64,000 bases of DNA, taken from assembly GCA_030426845.1 (NCBI GenBank), contig JAUHXR010000006.1, positions 1 through 64,000 of the forward strand, written 5' to 3'. Shown here in pieces: positions 9,436 through 17,577 of the stretch (the stretch's first letter is position 1; each line of letters opens with the position of its first letter). Source of the stretch: Polyangia bacterium. Its GTDB lineage: Bacteria; Myxococcota_A; Polyangia; Polyangiales; Sandaracinaceae. The position numbers and the translations under genes were made by a program. A model generated the notes under the pieces. It saw only the letters and a list, made by a program, of their open reading frames with translations. It did not search any database and had not been told where the DNA came from.

Positions 9436-10041
9436 GTGACCCCCAAGGCTCGTGGGCTCAAGCGTCCGCCGGTGCGCGCTGACTCGAAGGCGATCGTCGA
9501 GGCGATCCTCGGGGCGACGGTCGAGCTCGCCGAGGAGGGCATCGCGGACCTCTCCGTCCATCGGATCGCCGAGCGCGCGGGCGTCGGCGTGGCGAGCATC
9601 TATCGCTACTTCGGAGGCATGGAGGCGATCTTCGCGGAGCTCGCGCGACGGCGCAACGACGCCTTGCTCTGCGCCTTCGACGCGGTGCTGGCGCGCGGGG
9701 AGAGCGTCGAGGAGACGCTGCGCGCCCTCGTTGTCGGGCTCGCGCGGATGGGGCCGCGGGATGAGGCGCTCCGGCGCGCGATCAACCTGGACCTGCCGCT
9801 GCGCGGCGTGGTCGACGCCATCGACCAGGTGAACGAGTCCGTGATCACGCGGCTCTGCGCGTGGCTCCGGGAGCGGCTCGTCGCGCCGCCGGAGGACCTC
9901 GAGGTCCGCGCCTTCGTGGCGTTTGGCGCGGTCCGCGGGGTGGTCCGGTTGCGGCTGATCGTCGGCGCGCGCGCGCCGCACCAAGAGGCGTTGATCGAGC
10001 GGCTCACCGCGCTCGTGATCGAGGAGCTCACCGCGAAGTGA
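9436..10041 (+). CDS. TetR/AcrR-family transcriptional regulator
   Basis: The 201-residue product starts at GTG. Residues about 17-62 match the TetR DNA-binding domain: IVEAILGATVELAEEG, then a helix-turn-helix with VHRIAERAGVGVASIYRYFGG. The C-terminal two-thirds is helical, as expected for a ligand-binding and dimerisation domain, with no recognisable ligand signature. It converges on the lipoprotein gene that follows, with 14 bases between the two stops, so that gene is not an obvious target. Confidence 0.85.
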   Translation: MTPKARGLKRPPVRADSKAIVEAILGATVELAEEGIADLSVHRIAERAGVGVASIYRYFGGMEAIFAELARRRNDALLCAFDAVLARGESVEETLRALVVGLARMGPRDEALRRAINLDLPLRGVVDAIDQVNESVITRLCAWLRERLVAPPEDLEVRAFVAFGAVRGVVRLRLIVGARAPHQEALIERLTALVIEELTAK

Positions 10042-10055
10042 CCCCTGGGCGGGCG

Positions 10056-11096
10056 CTATGGGCCGAGGTAGACCCAGATGTCGCGCACCACCGGCGGCGT
10101 CGCGGGCGTCTCGGGAGTCGAGAGCCCGATCTGGATGCGCCACTCTCCCGGCCGCATGACCGGGGCGATGAGCTCGACCTTCCCATCCCACGGCTCGCCG
10201 CCCGACGCGCCGCGACACCTCCACTCGAGGGCGACGGAGTGGGTCGAGCCGTCCGGCGCCGTGAGCCGCGCGCCCGCGTATCCGCCGAGCGTGTCGTGGG
10301 CCGCGTCGATGACGACGCTGATGGTCGACACCGCGCCCGGAGTCGTGGCGGTGGCGCGCGTGTCGAGCACGTAGGAGAGGAACGTGTCGCGATGGGTCGG
10401 CCCGCCCGCCGGCCGCAGCAGCTCGCCCGGAGGCCGCTCGCACGCCCGCGCGTCCGTGTTGCAGATCTGGCCGCGCAGGCCATGGTCGAAGCAGGACTGG
10501 GTGCACGAGCAGGTCTCGGGGGGCCCGCACGCGCCGGTGAAGTGCTCGCAGAGCGACCCGCACGCGCTGCACTGCGAGCTGTCTGTGCAGTAGACGCCGC
10601 GGCCGCAGCGACGCTGGCAGCGCCCGCCCGCGCAGACCTCGTGGTTGGGGCATTCGCAGTCCATCGTGCACGCCCCGAGGCTCCCGACGCCGAAGTCGCA
10701 GTAGCCGTCCACGCACGCCCTGCCGCACGGACAGTCGGCGGCGTCTCGGCACTCCGGCACGCAGGCGTCGCCCTCGCAAGCTCCCTCGATGGAGCAAACC
10801 GTGTTCGAGGGGCAGTCGCACTGGGACGCGCACGCGAGGCCGCCCGCGTCGAGGGAGGCAGGGCCCGCGTCCGCTCGGGGCCCGCCGTCGGCGCGCCTGC
10901 CCGCGTCGCCCGTGAGGCCCGCGTCACTGGCTCCCGCGTCCCTGAGGCCCGCGTCCATCGTGTCGAGGACGCAGACCGCGCCCTCCCGGTGAGTCCCTGG
11001 GCCGCAGGCGACGCTGGGGCCGCAGCCGGGCGCGAGGGACGTAGCGAGCACGAGGAACGCGGCGAGCTTGAAGTCGACCGAAGCGTGGATGCGCAT
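10056..11096 (-). CDS. Cys-rich lipoprotein with Asp-Ala-Gly linker
   Basis: The 346-residue product starts at the ATG preceded by AAGGGGT. The signal peptide ends with LAPGC (Cys25). A short Asp-Ala-Gly-rich linker follows, then about 140 residues very rich in cysteine ('CPSNTVCSIEGACEGDAC', 'CPCGRACVDGYC'), as in the Cys-rich repeat proteins of myxobacteria. The last about 130 residues form a beta-sandwich-like domain (APVMRPGEWRIQIGLSTPE), similar to proprotein-convertase P-domains. The likely role is a surface protein held by disulphides; no enzyme motif is visible. Confidence 0.65.
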   Translation of the reverse strand: MRIHASVDFKLAAFLVLATSLAPGCGPSVACGPGTHREGAVCVLDTMDAGLRDAGASDAGLTGDAGRRADGGPRADAGPASLDAGGLACASQCDCPSNTVCSIEGACEGDACVPECRDAADCPCGRACVDGYCDFGVGSLGACTMDCECPNHEVCAGGRCQRRCGRGVYCTDSSQCSACGSLCEHFTGACGPPETCSCTQSCFDHGLRGQICNTDARACERPPGELLRPAGGPTHRDTFLSYVLDTRATATTPGAVSTISVVIDAAHDTLGGYAGARLTAPDGSTHSVALEWRCRGASGGEPWDGKVELIAPVMRPGEWRIQIGLSTPETPATPPVVRDIWVYLGP

Positions 11097-11217
11097 GACC
11101 CCTTCGTGACGCGTCCAGGGGCCCGCGTTCGCGTTCCCGGTCGCCGCGGAACGTCGGCCCGCCCCCGGCCGCATTCCCGTTCGATTCCGGGGCGTTGTGC
11201 TCCTCGCGAGCGGAACC

Positions 11218-11231
11218 CTCGGGGCCCCGAG
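11218..11231 (-). terminator. Palindrome downstream of map
   Basis: A perfect 14-base palindrome CTCGGGGCCCCGAG lies about 17 bases after the map stop. It could act as a terminator, but no T-run is present. Confidence 0.25.
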
Positions 11232-11247
11232 GCGCCCGACGCGCGCT

Positions 11248-12003
11248 TCACGGCAAGGCGGTCAGCAGCTCGTGGCCGTCATGGGTCACCAGCACGGTGT
11301 GCTCCCACTGGGCCGACAGGCTCCCGTCGGCGGTGACGATCGTCCAGCCGTCGTCGAGCACGCGGATCGACGGACCGCCGAGGTTGATCATGGGCTCGAC
11401 GGTGAGCGCCATCCCGGCCTTGAGCCGCGCCCCCGTACCGCGTCGGCCGGTGTGCGAGACGTGGGGGTCCATGTGCATCCGTCGTCCGATACCGTGGCCC
11501 CCGACCTCGGCCACCACGCTGACTCCTTCCGCGTGCGCGAGCTCTTCGATGGCCGCGCCGATATCGCCGAGGCGTGCGCCGTGGCGGATGACCGCGATGC
11601 CCGCGTCGCGGCAGCGGCGCGCGATCTCGACCAGCCGCCTCGCCGCGGGCTCGACCTCGCCGATCATGAACATCGCGCTGGTGTCGCCGTGGTAGCCATC
11701 TAGGGTCGTTGTCACGTCGACGTTGACGATGTCGCCCGGCGCGAGCGACTCGTCGAGCCGCGGGATCCCGTGGCACACGACCTCGTTGCGGCTGACGCAG
11801 ACCGCTGCGGGGAAGCCCTCGTACCCGAGCTGGCTCGGCCGGCCGCCGCGCCGGGCGGTATCCTCGCGGACGAGCCGGTCGATGTCTCCGGTGGTCATCC
11901 CGGGGTGGAGCTGCGCGCCGACGAACGCCAGCGTCTCGGCGGCGACGCGACCGGCGCGGCGCATGCGCTCGATCTCCGGGGAGCTGAGGATCGCGATGGC
12001 CAT
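11248..12003 (-). CDS. map: Methionine aminopeptidase, type I
   Basis: The 251-residue cytoplasmic enzyme removes the initiator Met from new proteins. Family motifs are clear: GYEGFPAAVCVSRNEVVCHG, the metal-binding Asp residues in VNVDVTTTLDGYHGDTS, the metal-binding His in VGGHGIGRRMHMDP, and Glu in LTVEPMIN and SAQWEHTVLV. The length is normal for short type I enzymes, and there is no N-terminal zinc-finger extension. It is transcribed alone, divergent from the LysR-domain gene with 107 bases between. Confidence 0.95.
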   Translation of the reverse strand: MAIAILSSPEIERMRRAGRVAAETLAFVGAQLHPGMTTGDIDRLVREDTARRGGRPSQLGYEGFPAAVCVSRNEVVCHGIPRLDESLAPGDIVNVDVTTTLDGYHGDTSAMFMIGEVEPAARRLVEIARRCRDAGIAVIRHGARLGDIGAAIEELAHAEGVSVVAEVGGHGIGRRMHMDPHVSHTGRRGTGARLKAGMALTVEPMINLGGPSIRVLDDGWTIVTADGSLSAQWEHTVLVTHDGHELLTALP

Positions 12004-12110
12004 CGCGGGGGTATGGCGCCCGCGCGGCCCGTCGGTCCAATACCGATTCGGTCTCGAGCTCGCCCCGCGCGGCGCTTGAACGCCCGCGCGCCGAACCGTA
12101 CCGTCGACCC

Positions 12111-12383
12111 GTGAGCCTCTCGCAGATCCGCTACTTCGTCGCAGTCGCCGAGGAGGGGCACGTCGGCCGCGCCTCGCGGCGCCTTCGCGTCGCTCAACCA
12201 GCGGTGAGCCGTCAGATCCGCGCCCTCGAGGACGAGCTCGGCGGGCCGCTGTTCGAGCGGACTCCGCGCGGCATGGCGCTCCTGCCGTCGGGGCGCGTGT
12301 TCCTCGGGCACGCCAGCGCGATCCTCGCCGCCGTCGATCGCGCGGTGGCCGCGACCCGCGCCGGGCGAGAGCCTCCGGCGTGA
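12111..12383 (+). CDS. Stand-alone LysR-type DNA-binding domain
   Basis: The 90-residue product starts at GTG and is a complete LysR-type winged helix-turn-helix (IRYFVAVAEEGHVGRASRRL, then 'VAQPAVSRQIRALEDELGGPLFERTPRGMALLPSGR') plus the start of the linker helix. The ligand-binding domain of about 200 residues is missing. The stop is followed at once by an unrelated reverse-strand gene, so this is either a truncated regulator or a small one working without an effector domain. LysR proteins often control a divergent gene, here map. Confidence 0.75.
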   Translation: MSLSQIRYFVAVAEEGHVGRASRRLRVAQPAVSRQIRALEDELGGPLFERTPRGMALLPSGRVFLGHASAILAAVDRAVAATRAGREPPA

Positions 12384-12439
12384 CCTCGCGGGGGTGAGGT
12401 CGCGCGGGCCGCGCCCCGTGGCCTCCTCGAGGCCGCGAT

Positions 12440-12871
12440 CTACCTCTTCGCGCGGCCGAGCCGCTTCGCGAGGAGGGCGTCTACCGAGAACCGGCCGCCG
12501 CCCGCGAGCAGCAGCGCCAACGCGGGGGCGGCGTATGTCAGAGCGAGCTCCTTGCGCTCCCACGGATCGTCGGCGTGCACCACGAACGCCGCGACGAGCA
12601 TCGTGATGAGGAACGGCGCGGCCGCGAGCCGAGTCCCGAGCCCGATCGTGAGCAGGCCCGCGGCGAGCACCTCGCCGACGAGCGCGAGCACGGCCGAGGT
12701 CGCGCTCCCCACCCCGAGCGGGTCGGGGAAGCTCTCGAGGAGCCCGGGCAGGCGCTCGAGCTTGGGCAGCCCGTGGCCGAGGAGCATCATGGGCGGGATG
12801 GTGAGCCGGAGCGCGAGCAGGCCGGCGTCGGGCATCCACTTCGGGAGCTTGCGGTCGAGCATCGCCGTCAT
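12440..12871 (-). CDS. DoxX-family membrane protein
   Basis: The 143-residue product has four predicted membrane helices. The DoxX-type start is 'AGLLALRLTIPPMMLLGHGLPKL', followed by LALVGEVLAAGLLTIGLGTR. Members of this family are small integral membrane proteins linked to redox or thiosulfate functions in some organisms; the role here is unknown. It is divergent from ssrA with about 140 bases between, which should contain both promoters. Confidence 0.8.
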   Translation of the reverse strand: MTAMLDRKLPKWMPDAGLLALRLTIPPMMLLGHGLPKLERLPGLLESFPDPLGVGSATSAVLALVGEVLAAGLLTIGLGTRLAAAPFLITMLVAAFVVHADDPWERKELALTYAAPALALLLAGGGRFSVDALLAKRLGRAKR

Positions 12872-13013
12872 CTACGGCACGCGACCTCCCAACGCGAGCC
12901 GGCTCGAGCGCCCCCCGGTCAGGGACCGCGTGCGCCGGGCCTCGGACGTGGTACCCCTTGCTCCAGCGAGCATTCGTCCGCACCTTGGGCGAGGCTCGGT
13001 TGACAATCGAATC

Positions 13014-13377
13014 GGGGGCGAAACGGTTTCGACGGGGACGGAGAAGCCCTGTTGGCGTGTCGCCGGACTGAGTAACGGCGTCAAAAACATCTCGGAACCC
13101 ATAAGTGCGAACGACAACGCGCTTGCTCTCGCTGCTTAGTCGCAGTTAGGGAGCCGTCAAAGGCTGGAGCCCGTCAGCGCTCCACCGGCGGCGTCATTGA
13201 GCTGACTGGCCAGATCCCACGTGACCCGGGGTGACGGCGAGACTTTAGGGTCGCTAGCGTCGCGATAGCCCGTCTGCGGGCGAACGCGTCGCGAAACACA
13301 AATCGCAGACTACACACGTAGATGGCAGTGTTGCGGACTGTTCGCGGACGCGGGTTCGACTCCCGCCGCCTCCACTA
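13014..13377 (+). ncRNA. ssrA: tmRNA (trans-translation RNA)
   Basis: The 5' end GGGGGCGAAACGG and the 3' end (CGCCTCC plus discriminator A at 13374) pair to form the tRNA-Ala-like acceptor stem. The T-arm GCGGGTTCGACTCCCGC is intact. The tag frame at 13107-13139 reads ANDNALALAA and ends in TAG. tmRNA with SmpB rescues stalled ribosomes and marks the product for proteolysis. The bases after the discriminator are CTA, not CCA, consistent with the end having been rebuilt by phage insertion. A GACAAT box at 13002-13007 is suitably placed to be the -10 element. Confidence 0.95.
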
Positions 13378-14630
13378 GGAATACGGGGATCAAACCGATC
13401 CCCGCCACCATTCCCGCCACCATCGAGCGATGCGCGCGGTCCCGCGGGGTCGCCGGCCGCGAGCTCGAGATGGTGGACCTGCGCGCGCTCCACCTCGAGG
13501 CGCAGGCAGGACACCGCCTCGCACATCGCCGACCACTCCCAGTCGGTGTAGCCGTCGAGCACGTCGCCCTTGGCGTTGTGCGTGACGCGCTCGAGCACGT
13601 CGCGGCGCGCGCCGTCCGAGCGAGCGAGGCTGATGAACGCGTGCCGGAACGCGTGGCAGCCGCGCCCCCGCTTCGACCCGCCGACGCGGTGCGGGATCCC
13701 CGCGCGGGCGAGGTCGCGGTAGAGCGCCTTCACCGCCTGGTTCTGCGTGCGCGGCTCGCCGGTCTTCGGGTCGGGGCAGAGCCAGTCGTCCGCGCCCGGG
13801 TGCCGGCCGTAGAGGGCGGCGAACCCCTCGCGGCGCCAGCGCTCGAGCGTCGCCCGGAGCGCGGGGTGCACGGGCACGATCCGCTCGTGCGTCTCCTCGC
13901 CGTCGTCGGTCTTGAGCGGCTGGTCGTCGTACTGCGTGTCGACGGTCAGCGCCGCGAGCCCGGCCGCGTCCTCGTCGAGGTCGCGCCAGCGCCGCCCGCT
14001 CGCCTCGCCGAGGCGCAGACCAGCGAGCCCCATGAGCGCGTAGAAGACCCGCCGGTGCTCGGCGATCGCGGGGTCGGTCATGAGCTGCCAGAGCTCGTCG
14101 CGGCTGAAGCGCGGCTTCTTCTTCTTGCCGACCTTCGGGAGCTTCCCGCGCGGGAGCGACGCGGGGTTCGCGCCGATGAGCTCGTCGAAGCGCCCGAGCT
14201 CGAGGATGGAGTGCAGCGCGCCGTGGACGTTGCGGACCGTCTTGGCGGCGAGCCCGCGACGCCCAAGCTCGGTCACGAGGTCCGCGACCATCCGCGGCGT
14301 GAGGTCGTCGAGGGCGACGTCGCCGAGCGTCGGCGCGACGTGGTTGCGGTAGCAGGCCTCGGCGTCCGAGAGCGAGCGCATGCCGTCGGCCGCCTTCTCG
14401 GCTGCCCATCGGGTCGCGAGCTCGTCGAGCGTCATCCGTGCGCCGGGGGCCTCCGGTCGGTAGGTGCCCGCCTTCACCTCGGCGAGGCGCTGGGCGCGGA
14501 CCGCGCGGGCGCGCCGGCGGCTCGGGCCGACGATCTCGAAGCGACGGGCGCCGCCCTGATCGTAGAAGTTGATCTCGTAGACGCGCCGCCCGCGGATGGT
14601 GCGCTGTCGGATGCCGGTGTCGGTCGTCAC
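13254..14630 (-). CDS. int: Tyrosine recombinase (phage integrase)
   Basis: The 458-residue product starts at the GTG overlapping the upstream stop (GTGA). The catalytic set is complete: Arg206 (GLAGLRLGEA), His326 and Arg329 (CHAFRHAF), His351 (VTHN) and nucleophile Tyr361 (DGYTDWEW). An N-terminal core-binding domain (about 65-165) and a basic arm-binding-type region precede it. It inserts and excises the prophage at ssrA. The last about 40 codons are read through the tmRNA gene on the opposite strand (CVVCDLCFATRSPADGLSRR at the end), so the C-terminus depends on the integration site. Confidence 0.93.
   Translation of the reverse strand: MTTDTGIRQRTIRGRRVYEINFYDQGGARRFEIVGPSRRRARAVRAQRLAEVKAGTYRPEAPGARMTLDELATRWAAEKAADGMRSLSDAEACYRNHVAPTLGDVALDDLTPRMVADLVTELGRRGLAAKTVRNVHGALHSILELGRFDELIGANPASLPRGKLPKVGKKKKPRFSRDELWQLMTDPAIAEHRRVFYALMGLAGLRLGEASGRRWRDLDEDAAGLAALTVDTQYDDQPLKTDDGEETHERIVPVHPALRATLERWRREGFAALYGRHPGADDWLCPDPKTGEPRTQNQAVKALYRDLARAGIPHRVGGSKRGRGCHAFRHAFISLARSDGARRDVLERVTHNAKGDVLDGYTDWEWSAMCEAVSCLRLEVERAQVHHLELAAGDPAGPRASLDGGGNGGGDRFDPRIPSGGGGSRTRVREQSATLPSTCVVCDLCFATRSPADGLSRR
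13341..13377. other. attL: attL, 3' end of ssrA
   Basis: The prophage begins directly at the 3' end of ssrA and its tyrosine integrase is the adjacent gene. This is the usual arrangement for integration into the T-arm/acceptor end of tRNA or tmRNA genes. The exact crossover core cannot be fixed because the matching attR was not found in the window. Confidence 0.7.
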
Positions 14631-14899
14631 CCTGCTCTCCTCGTCTCGCTCCACTCGAGGACATCCTCGGCCGCGAAGCGTACCTCGCGCGGGCCGAGCC
14701 GCCTCGACGGGAGGCCCTCCTCGCGTGCCCAGCGCAGCACCGTGCGGCGGTCGACCCCGAGGCGCTCGCCCACCTCGTCGGCCGTCAGCAGGCGCAGGCG
14801 CGGCCCCGCCTCGCGGGCGAGCACGCGCTCCACCTCCTCGCGGACGATGCGCCGGATGAGCTCCTCGTCGGCGACGATCATCACGGGTCGGTCAGACAT
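14627..14899 (-). CDS. Excisionase-like HTH protein
   Basis: The 90-residue product has a MerR/HTH_17-type fold in its C-terminal half: LLTADEVGERLGVDRRTVLRW, then 'LPSRRLGPREVRFAAEDVLEW'. The N-terminal half is a charged helix (IRRIVREEVERVLAREAG). Its position directly upstream of the integrase, with a 4-base overlap, matches Xis-type recombination directionality factors. The role is inferred from the fold and position. Confidence 0.7.
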   Translation of the reverse strand: MSDRPVMIVADEELIRRIVREEVERVLAREAGPRLRLLTADEVGERLGVDRRTVLRWAREEGLPSRRLGPREVRFAAEDVLEWSETRRAG

Positions 14900-15533
14900 G
14901 GGCGGCCCTCCGGAAGACGAGCACCCACACGTGCGGGTTGGCGTCCCAGCCGAAGCCGCGAGCCGCGTTGATGCTGTCCCAGAGCATCTCGAACTCGTTG
15001 ATCGCGGAGGAGTCCCACCAGCATTCACAGTGCCCGTCGCGGTGAGAGCACGAGTCCTCGTCGTCGCCGACCTCGTCACCACATCGGCAGCAACTCCCGC
15101 CTCGGACGCCCTCCGCGAACGCGTCCTCCTCGCTGATGTCCTGCACCCGCTCGATCCGCACATCGACAAGCTCCAGCGTCGTGCGCGAGGCCCAGCGCGG
15201 GCAGTAGCGGCTCGCGATGTAGCGTGCCTTCCACGGCCACCACACCAGGTGCCCGTTCTCGGCACTGACCACGAGGTCGTTCGGGGTCGCCGCGTACACG
15301 GCAAGCTCGTGGCCGCCGAGCGTCTTCGGTCGCAGCGGCTCGCGCACGTAGAGCCGGTCGCCCGGCTTGCCGTAGGGACACATCTCGATCGCGCGGGCGC
15401 GATCCTCGGGATCATCGAGGTCGAGGCAGCGTGCCCACTTCGGCGTGATGACACGCCGGGTGTTCGTCTTCCGACCCGCGCGCTCGGCGCGAACCATGTC
15501 GACCGAAAAGGGGATACCGCGGGCGGCCGTCAC
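14892..15533 (-). CDS. ASCH-like phage protein
   Basis: The 213-residue product starts at the GTG overlapping the upstream stop. It begins IPFSVDMVRAERAGRKTNTR, the hallmark of phage proteins related to the ASCH fold. Further typical pieces are PYGKPGDRLYVREPLRPK, WASRTTLELVDVRIERVQDI and the C-terminal FEMLWDSINAARGFGWDANP. A Cys/His-rich insertion (CCRCGDEV, CSHRDGHCECWW) may bind zinc. The family is thought to bind RNA or nucleotides; its function in phages is unknown. Confidence 0.75.
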   Translation of the reverse strand: MTAARGIPFSVDMVRAERAGRKTNTRRVITPKWARCLDLDDPEDRARAIEMCPYGKPGDRLYVREPLRPKTLGGHELAVYAATPNDLVVSAENGHLVWWPWKARYIASRYCPRWASRTTLELVDVRIERVQDISEEDAFAEGVRGGSCCRCGDEVGDDEDSCSHRDGHCECWWDSSAINEFEMLWDSINAARGFGWDANPHVWVLVFRRAAHV

Positions 15534-15793
15534 GAGAGCCCCTCGATCTGCTTGAGGAGACGCTCGCGCTCCGCGGCGCTCTTCGCCTTCTCGCGACCAA
15601 CGACGCCACGGAGGCTCGCGTTGCTGCGCTCCAAGGTCTCGACGCGGTCCTTCGCTTGACGGACCTTCTCGGCGGCGCACACCGGACAGGTCCCGTTCCG
15701 CGCTGGCTCGTGAGCCCAGAACCGACCGCAGTCCCAGCATCGGCAGAGAACGAGCCGGATCGACTCGTTCGCATCGAAGGGGCCGAGGCTCAT
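15530..15793 (-). CDS. Small zinc-ribbon protein with coiled coil
   Basis: The 87-residue product has a CxxC...CxxC zinc ribbon (CWDCG, CPVC, about residues 18-38). A predicted coiled coil follows (KVRQAKDRVETLERSNASLR through KSAAERERLLKQIEG). It is coupled on both sides by 4-base overlaps. The function is unknown; a DNA- or protein-binding adaptor is plausible. Confidence 0.6.
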   Translation of the reverse strand: MSLGPFDANESIRLVLCRCWDCGRFWAHEPARNGTCPVCAAEKVRQAKDRVETLERSNASLRGVVGREKAKSAAERERLLKQIEGLS

Positions 15794-15984
15794 GACTTCT
15801 CGCCCCCCGCCGGCGCGCGGCCGATGCGCATCTCGCGGCGGCAGTCCGCGCACCGGCCGTAGATCCAGCCGTCCCGCTCGACGAGCGACAGCGGCGCGGC
15901 CTCGCAGCGCTGGAAGCGCCGGTGCCACCGTACGACCGCGCGATCCGCGGCCCCGACCAGGAGCTCGAGCGCGAACTCGAACAT
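15790..15984 (-). CDS. Small hypothetical protein with CxxC
   Basis: The 64-residue product carries a CADC motif and a basic segment (RRFQRCEAAPLSLVERDG). It overlaps its neighbours by 4 bases and 1 base, so it belongs to the leftward early operon. The function is not recognisable. Confidence 0.5.
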   Translation of the reverse strand: MFEFALELLVGAADRAVVRWHRRFQRCEAAPLSLVERDGWIYGRCADCRREMRIGRAPAGGEKS

Positions 15985-16346
15985 CAGCCCGCCCTCCGCT
16001 GGCCGAGCATCGACGGGTCCTCGATCGCGTAGAGCACGCGGACGAAGTAGGTCAGCAGCCGCGGCGCGCTGATGCCGACGTCGCTCGCGAGCTGCGACAG
16101 ACCGTCGATGCAGAGCGGGGCACCGTCCGCGCTGAGACCCTCGGCGCGCCGGAGGTTGCGCGCGGCCTCGCGCAGCGCGGCCTCGAGGGCGAGGTCCTCT
16201 TCAGCACGCGGTGACGCGGCCTCGTCGCCCAGGAGCAGCCGCACCGCGCGCTCCTCGGCGGGGTTCAGGCGCAGGCACGCCCCCTCCGCCGTTCGCTCGT
16301 CGACGAGCCTTCGCACCAGCCGTTCCGCTTCACGCCGCGTGATCAT
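15984..16346 (-). CDS. Hypothetical early protein
   Basis: The 120-residue product starts at an ATG preceded by GGAGCGAG. It is helical and charged (REAERLVRRLVDERTAEGAC, EEDLALEAALREAARNLRRA). It overlaps the end of the helicase gene by 17 bases. No family was recognised. Confidence 0.5.
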   Translation of the reverse strand: MITRREAERLVRRLVDERTAEGACLRLNPAEERAVRLLLGDEAASPRAEEDLALEAALREAARNLRRAEGLSADGAPLCIDGLSQLASDVGISAPRLLTYFVRVLYAIEDPSMLGQRRAG

Positions 16347-17577
16347 CCGCTCGCTCCTCCTCGTCGCCCTCGTTCTCGCTCCACAGCTCATCGAGGCGCT
16401 CGATCAGCCCGGTGTTCCTCTTGCCGTCGCTCTGGTTCTTCACGGCGCGCTCGATGCCGGCGCGGTCGCCGACCAGAACGACGCCGCGCTTCGCCCGCGT
16501 GATCGCCGTGTAGAAGAGTCGGCGCGTCAGCATCTGCGTGTGCGTCGAGTGGCAGAGCACCACCGCCCACGGCACCTCGCTGCCCTGGTACTTGTGGACC
16601 GTCAGCGCGTACGCGAGCCGGAGCGCCGTTGCGCCTCCGCGGTCGTACGTGACGAGCTCCTCGAAGCGCACGACGAGCTCGTCGTCGGCGCGCGCCACCA
16701 CGCCGATCTCGCCGTTCATCACGCCGCGGGGGTAGTCGTTGCGGGTCTGGATCACGCGGTCGCCCACGCGGAGCTCGCGTGCGCCCTCGCCCTTGCCGAC
16801 CGTCCACGCCTTGAGGCCCGCGCGCATGGGGTTGAGCCGCGCCTGCAGGCGGCGGTTGATGAGGTCCGCGCCGGCCGGGCCCACGTTCTGCGGGACGAGG
16901 ACCTGAGCGTCCTCCGGGGCGACGCCGAGCCCGCCGAGGTCGCCGGCCGCGAGCTCGACCACCGCGTCGACCGCGTGGTCGCGTACCTCGGCCTCGTGCC
17001 ATCGGAAGTCGGCGCGGCCGCGAAGGTCAGGCACCTCGCCGCGCAGGACCCGGGGCGCCTGCGAGCAGACCCACGACTCCGCGGCCGCCCGGTGCAGGGT
17101 CGTCAGCCGTGCGACCTCCACGCGGGTGCTCCGGATGAGGTCGCCGAAGACCATGCCCGCGCCCACGCTCGGCAGCTGCGCCGCGTCGCCCACGAGGATC
17201 AGGCGCGTCGGATGCTGCACCGCCGCGAAGAGCGGGTCGGCGAGCTTCGTGTCGATCATCGACGCCTCGTCGACGATCACGACGTCGGCCTCGAGCGGCT
17301 CATCTTCGCCGTAGAAGAACTTCGACGGCCCGATTCCGAGCCCCCACTTCAGCAGGCGGTGGATGGTCTGCGACTCGCGCCCGGTCGCCTCCTCCATGCG
17401 CCGCGCGGCCTTTCCGGTCGGCGCAGCGAGGAGGTACGTCTCGCCGCGCGCGTCGAGCTCGTCGAGCGCGCGCCGCGTCGTCGTCGTCTTGCCGGTGCCC
17501 GGGCCGCCCGTCACCACGCCGAGCGGCGCGCGGAGCATCAGCTCGACGGCGGCTTCCTGCGAGGGATCGAGCCTCAC
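16330..17577 (-). CDS. RecD2-like helicase, motor half
   Basis: The 415-residue product starts at a GTG overlapping the upstream stop. It holds superfamily 1B helicase motifs: Walker A GGPGTGKTT (24-32), Walker B VIVDEAS (Asp103, Glu104), LVGDAAQLPSVG (motif III), and the C-terminal YALTVHKYQGSE and RLFYTAITRAKRGVVLVG (motifs V and VI). It corresponds to the ATPase half of RecD2/TraA 5'-3' DNA helicases but lacks the N-terminal OB/HhH half, which is encoded separately at 17,822-18,838. The two probably assemble into one enzyme for phage recombination or replication. Confidence 0.85.
   Translation of the reverse strand: MRLDPSQEAAVELMLRAPLGVVTGGPGTGKTTTTRRALDELDARGETYLLAAPTGKAARRMEEATGRESQTIHRLLKWGLGIGPSKFFYGEDEPLEADVVIVDEASMIDTKLADPLFAAVQHPTRLILVGDAAQLPSVGAGMVFGDLIRSTRVEVARLTTLHRAAAESWVCSQAPRVLRGEVPDLRGRADFRWHEAEVRDHAVDAVVELAAGDLGGLGVAPEDAQVLVPQNVGPAGADLINRRLQARLNPMRAGLKAWTVGKGEGARELRVGDRVIQTRNDYPRGVMNGEIGVVARADDELVVRFEELVTYDRGGATALRLAYALTVHKYQGSEVPWAVVLCHSTHTQMLTRRLFYTAITRAKRGVVLVGDRAGIERAVKNQSDGKRNTGLIERLDELWSENEGDEEERADDHAA

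Noticed and set aside
13470-15659. Forward frame of about 730 codons opposite integrase and early genes
   Set aside because: It crosses several well-supported reverse genes and has the composition of a shadow frame.
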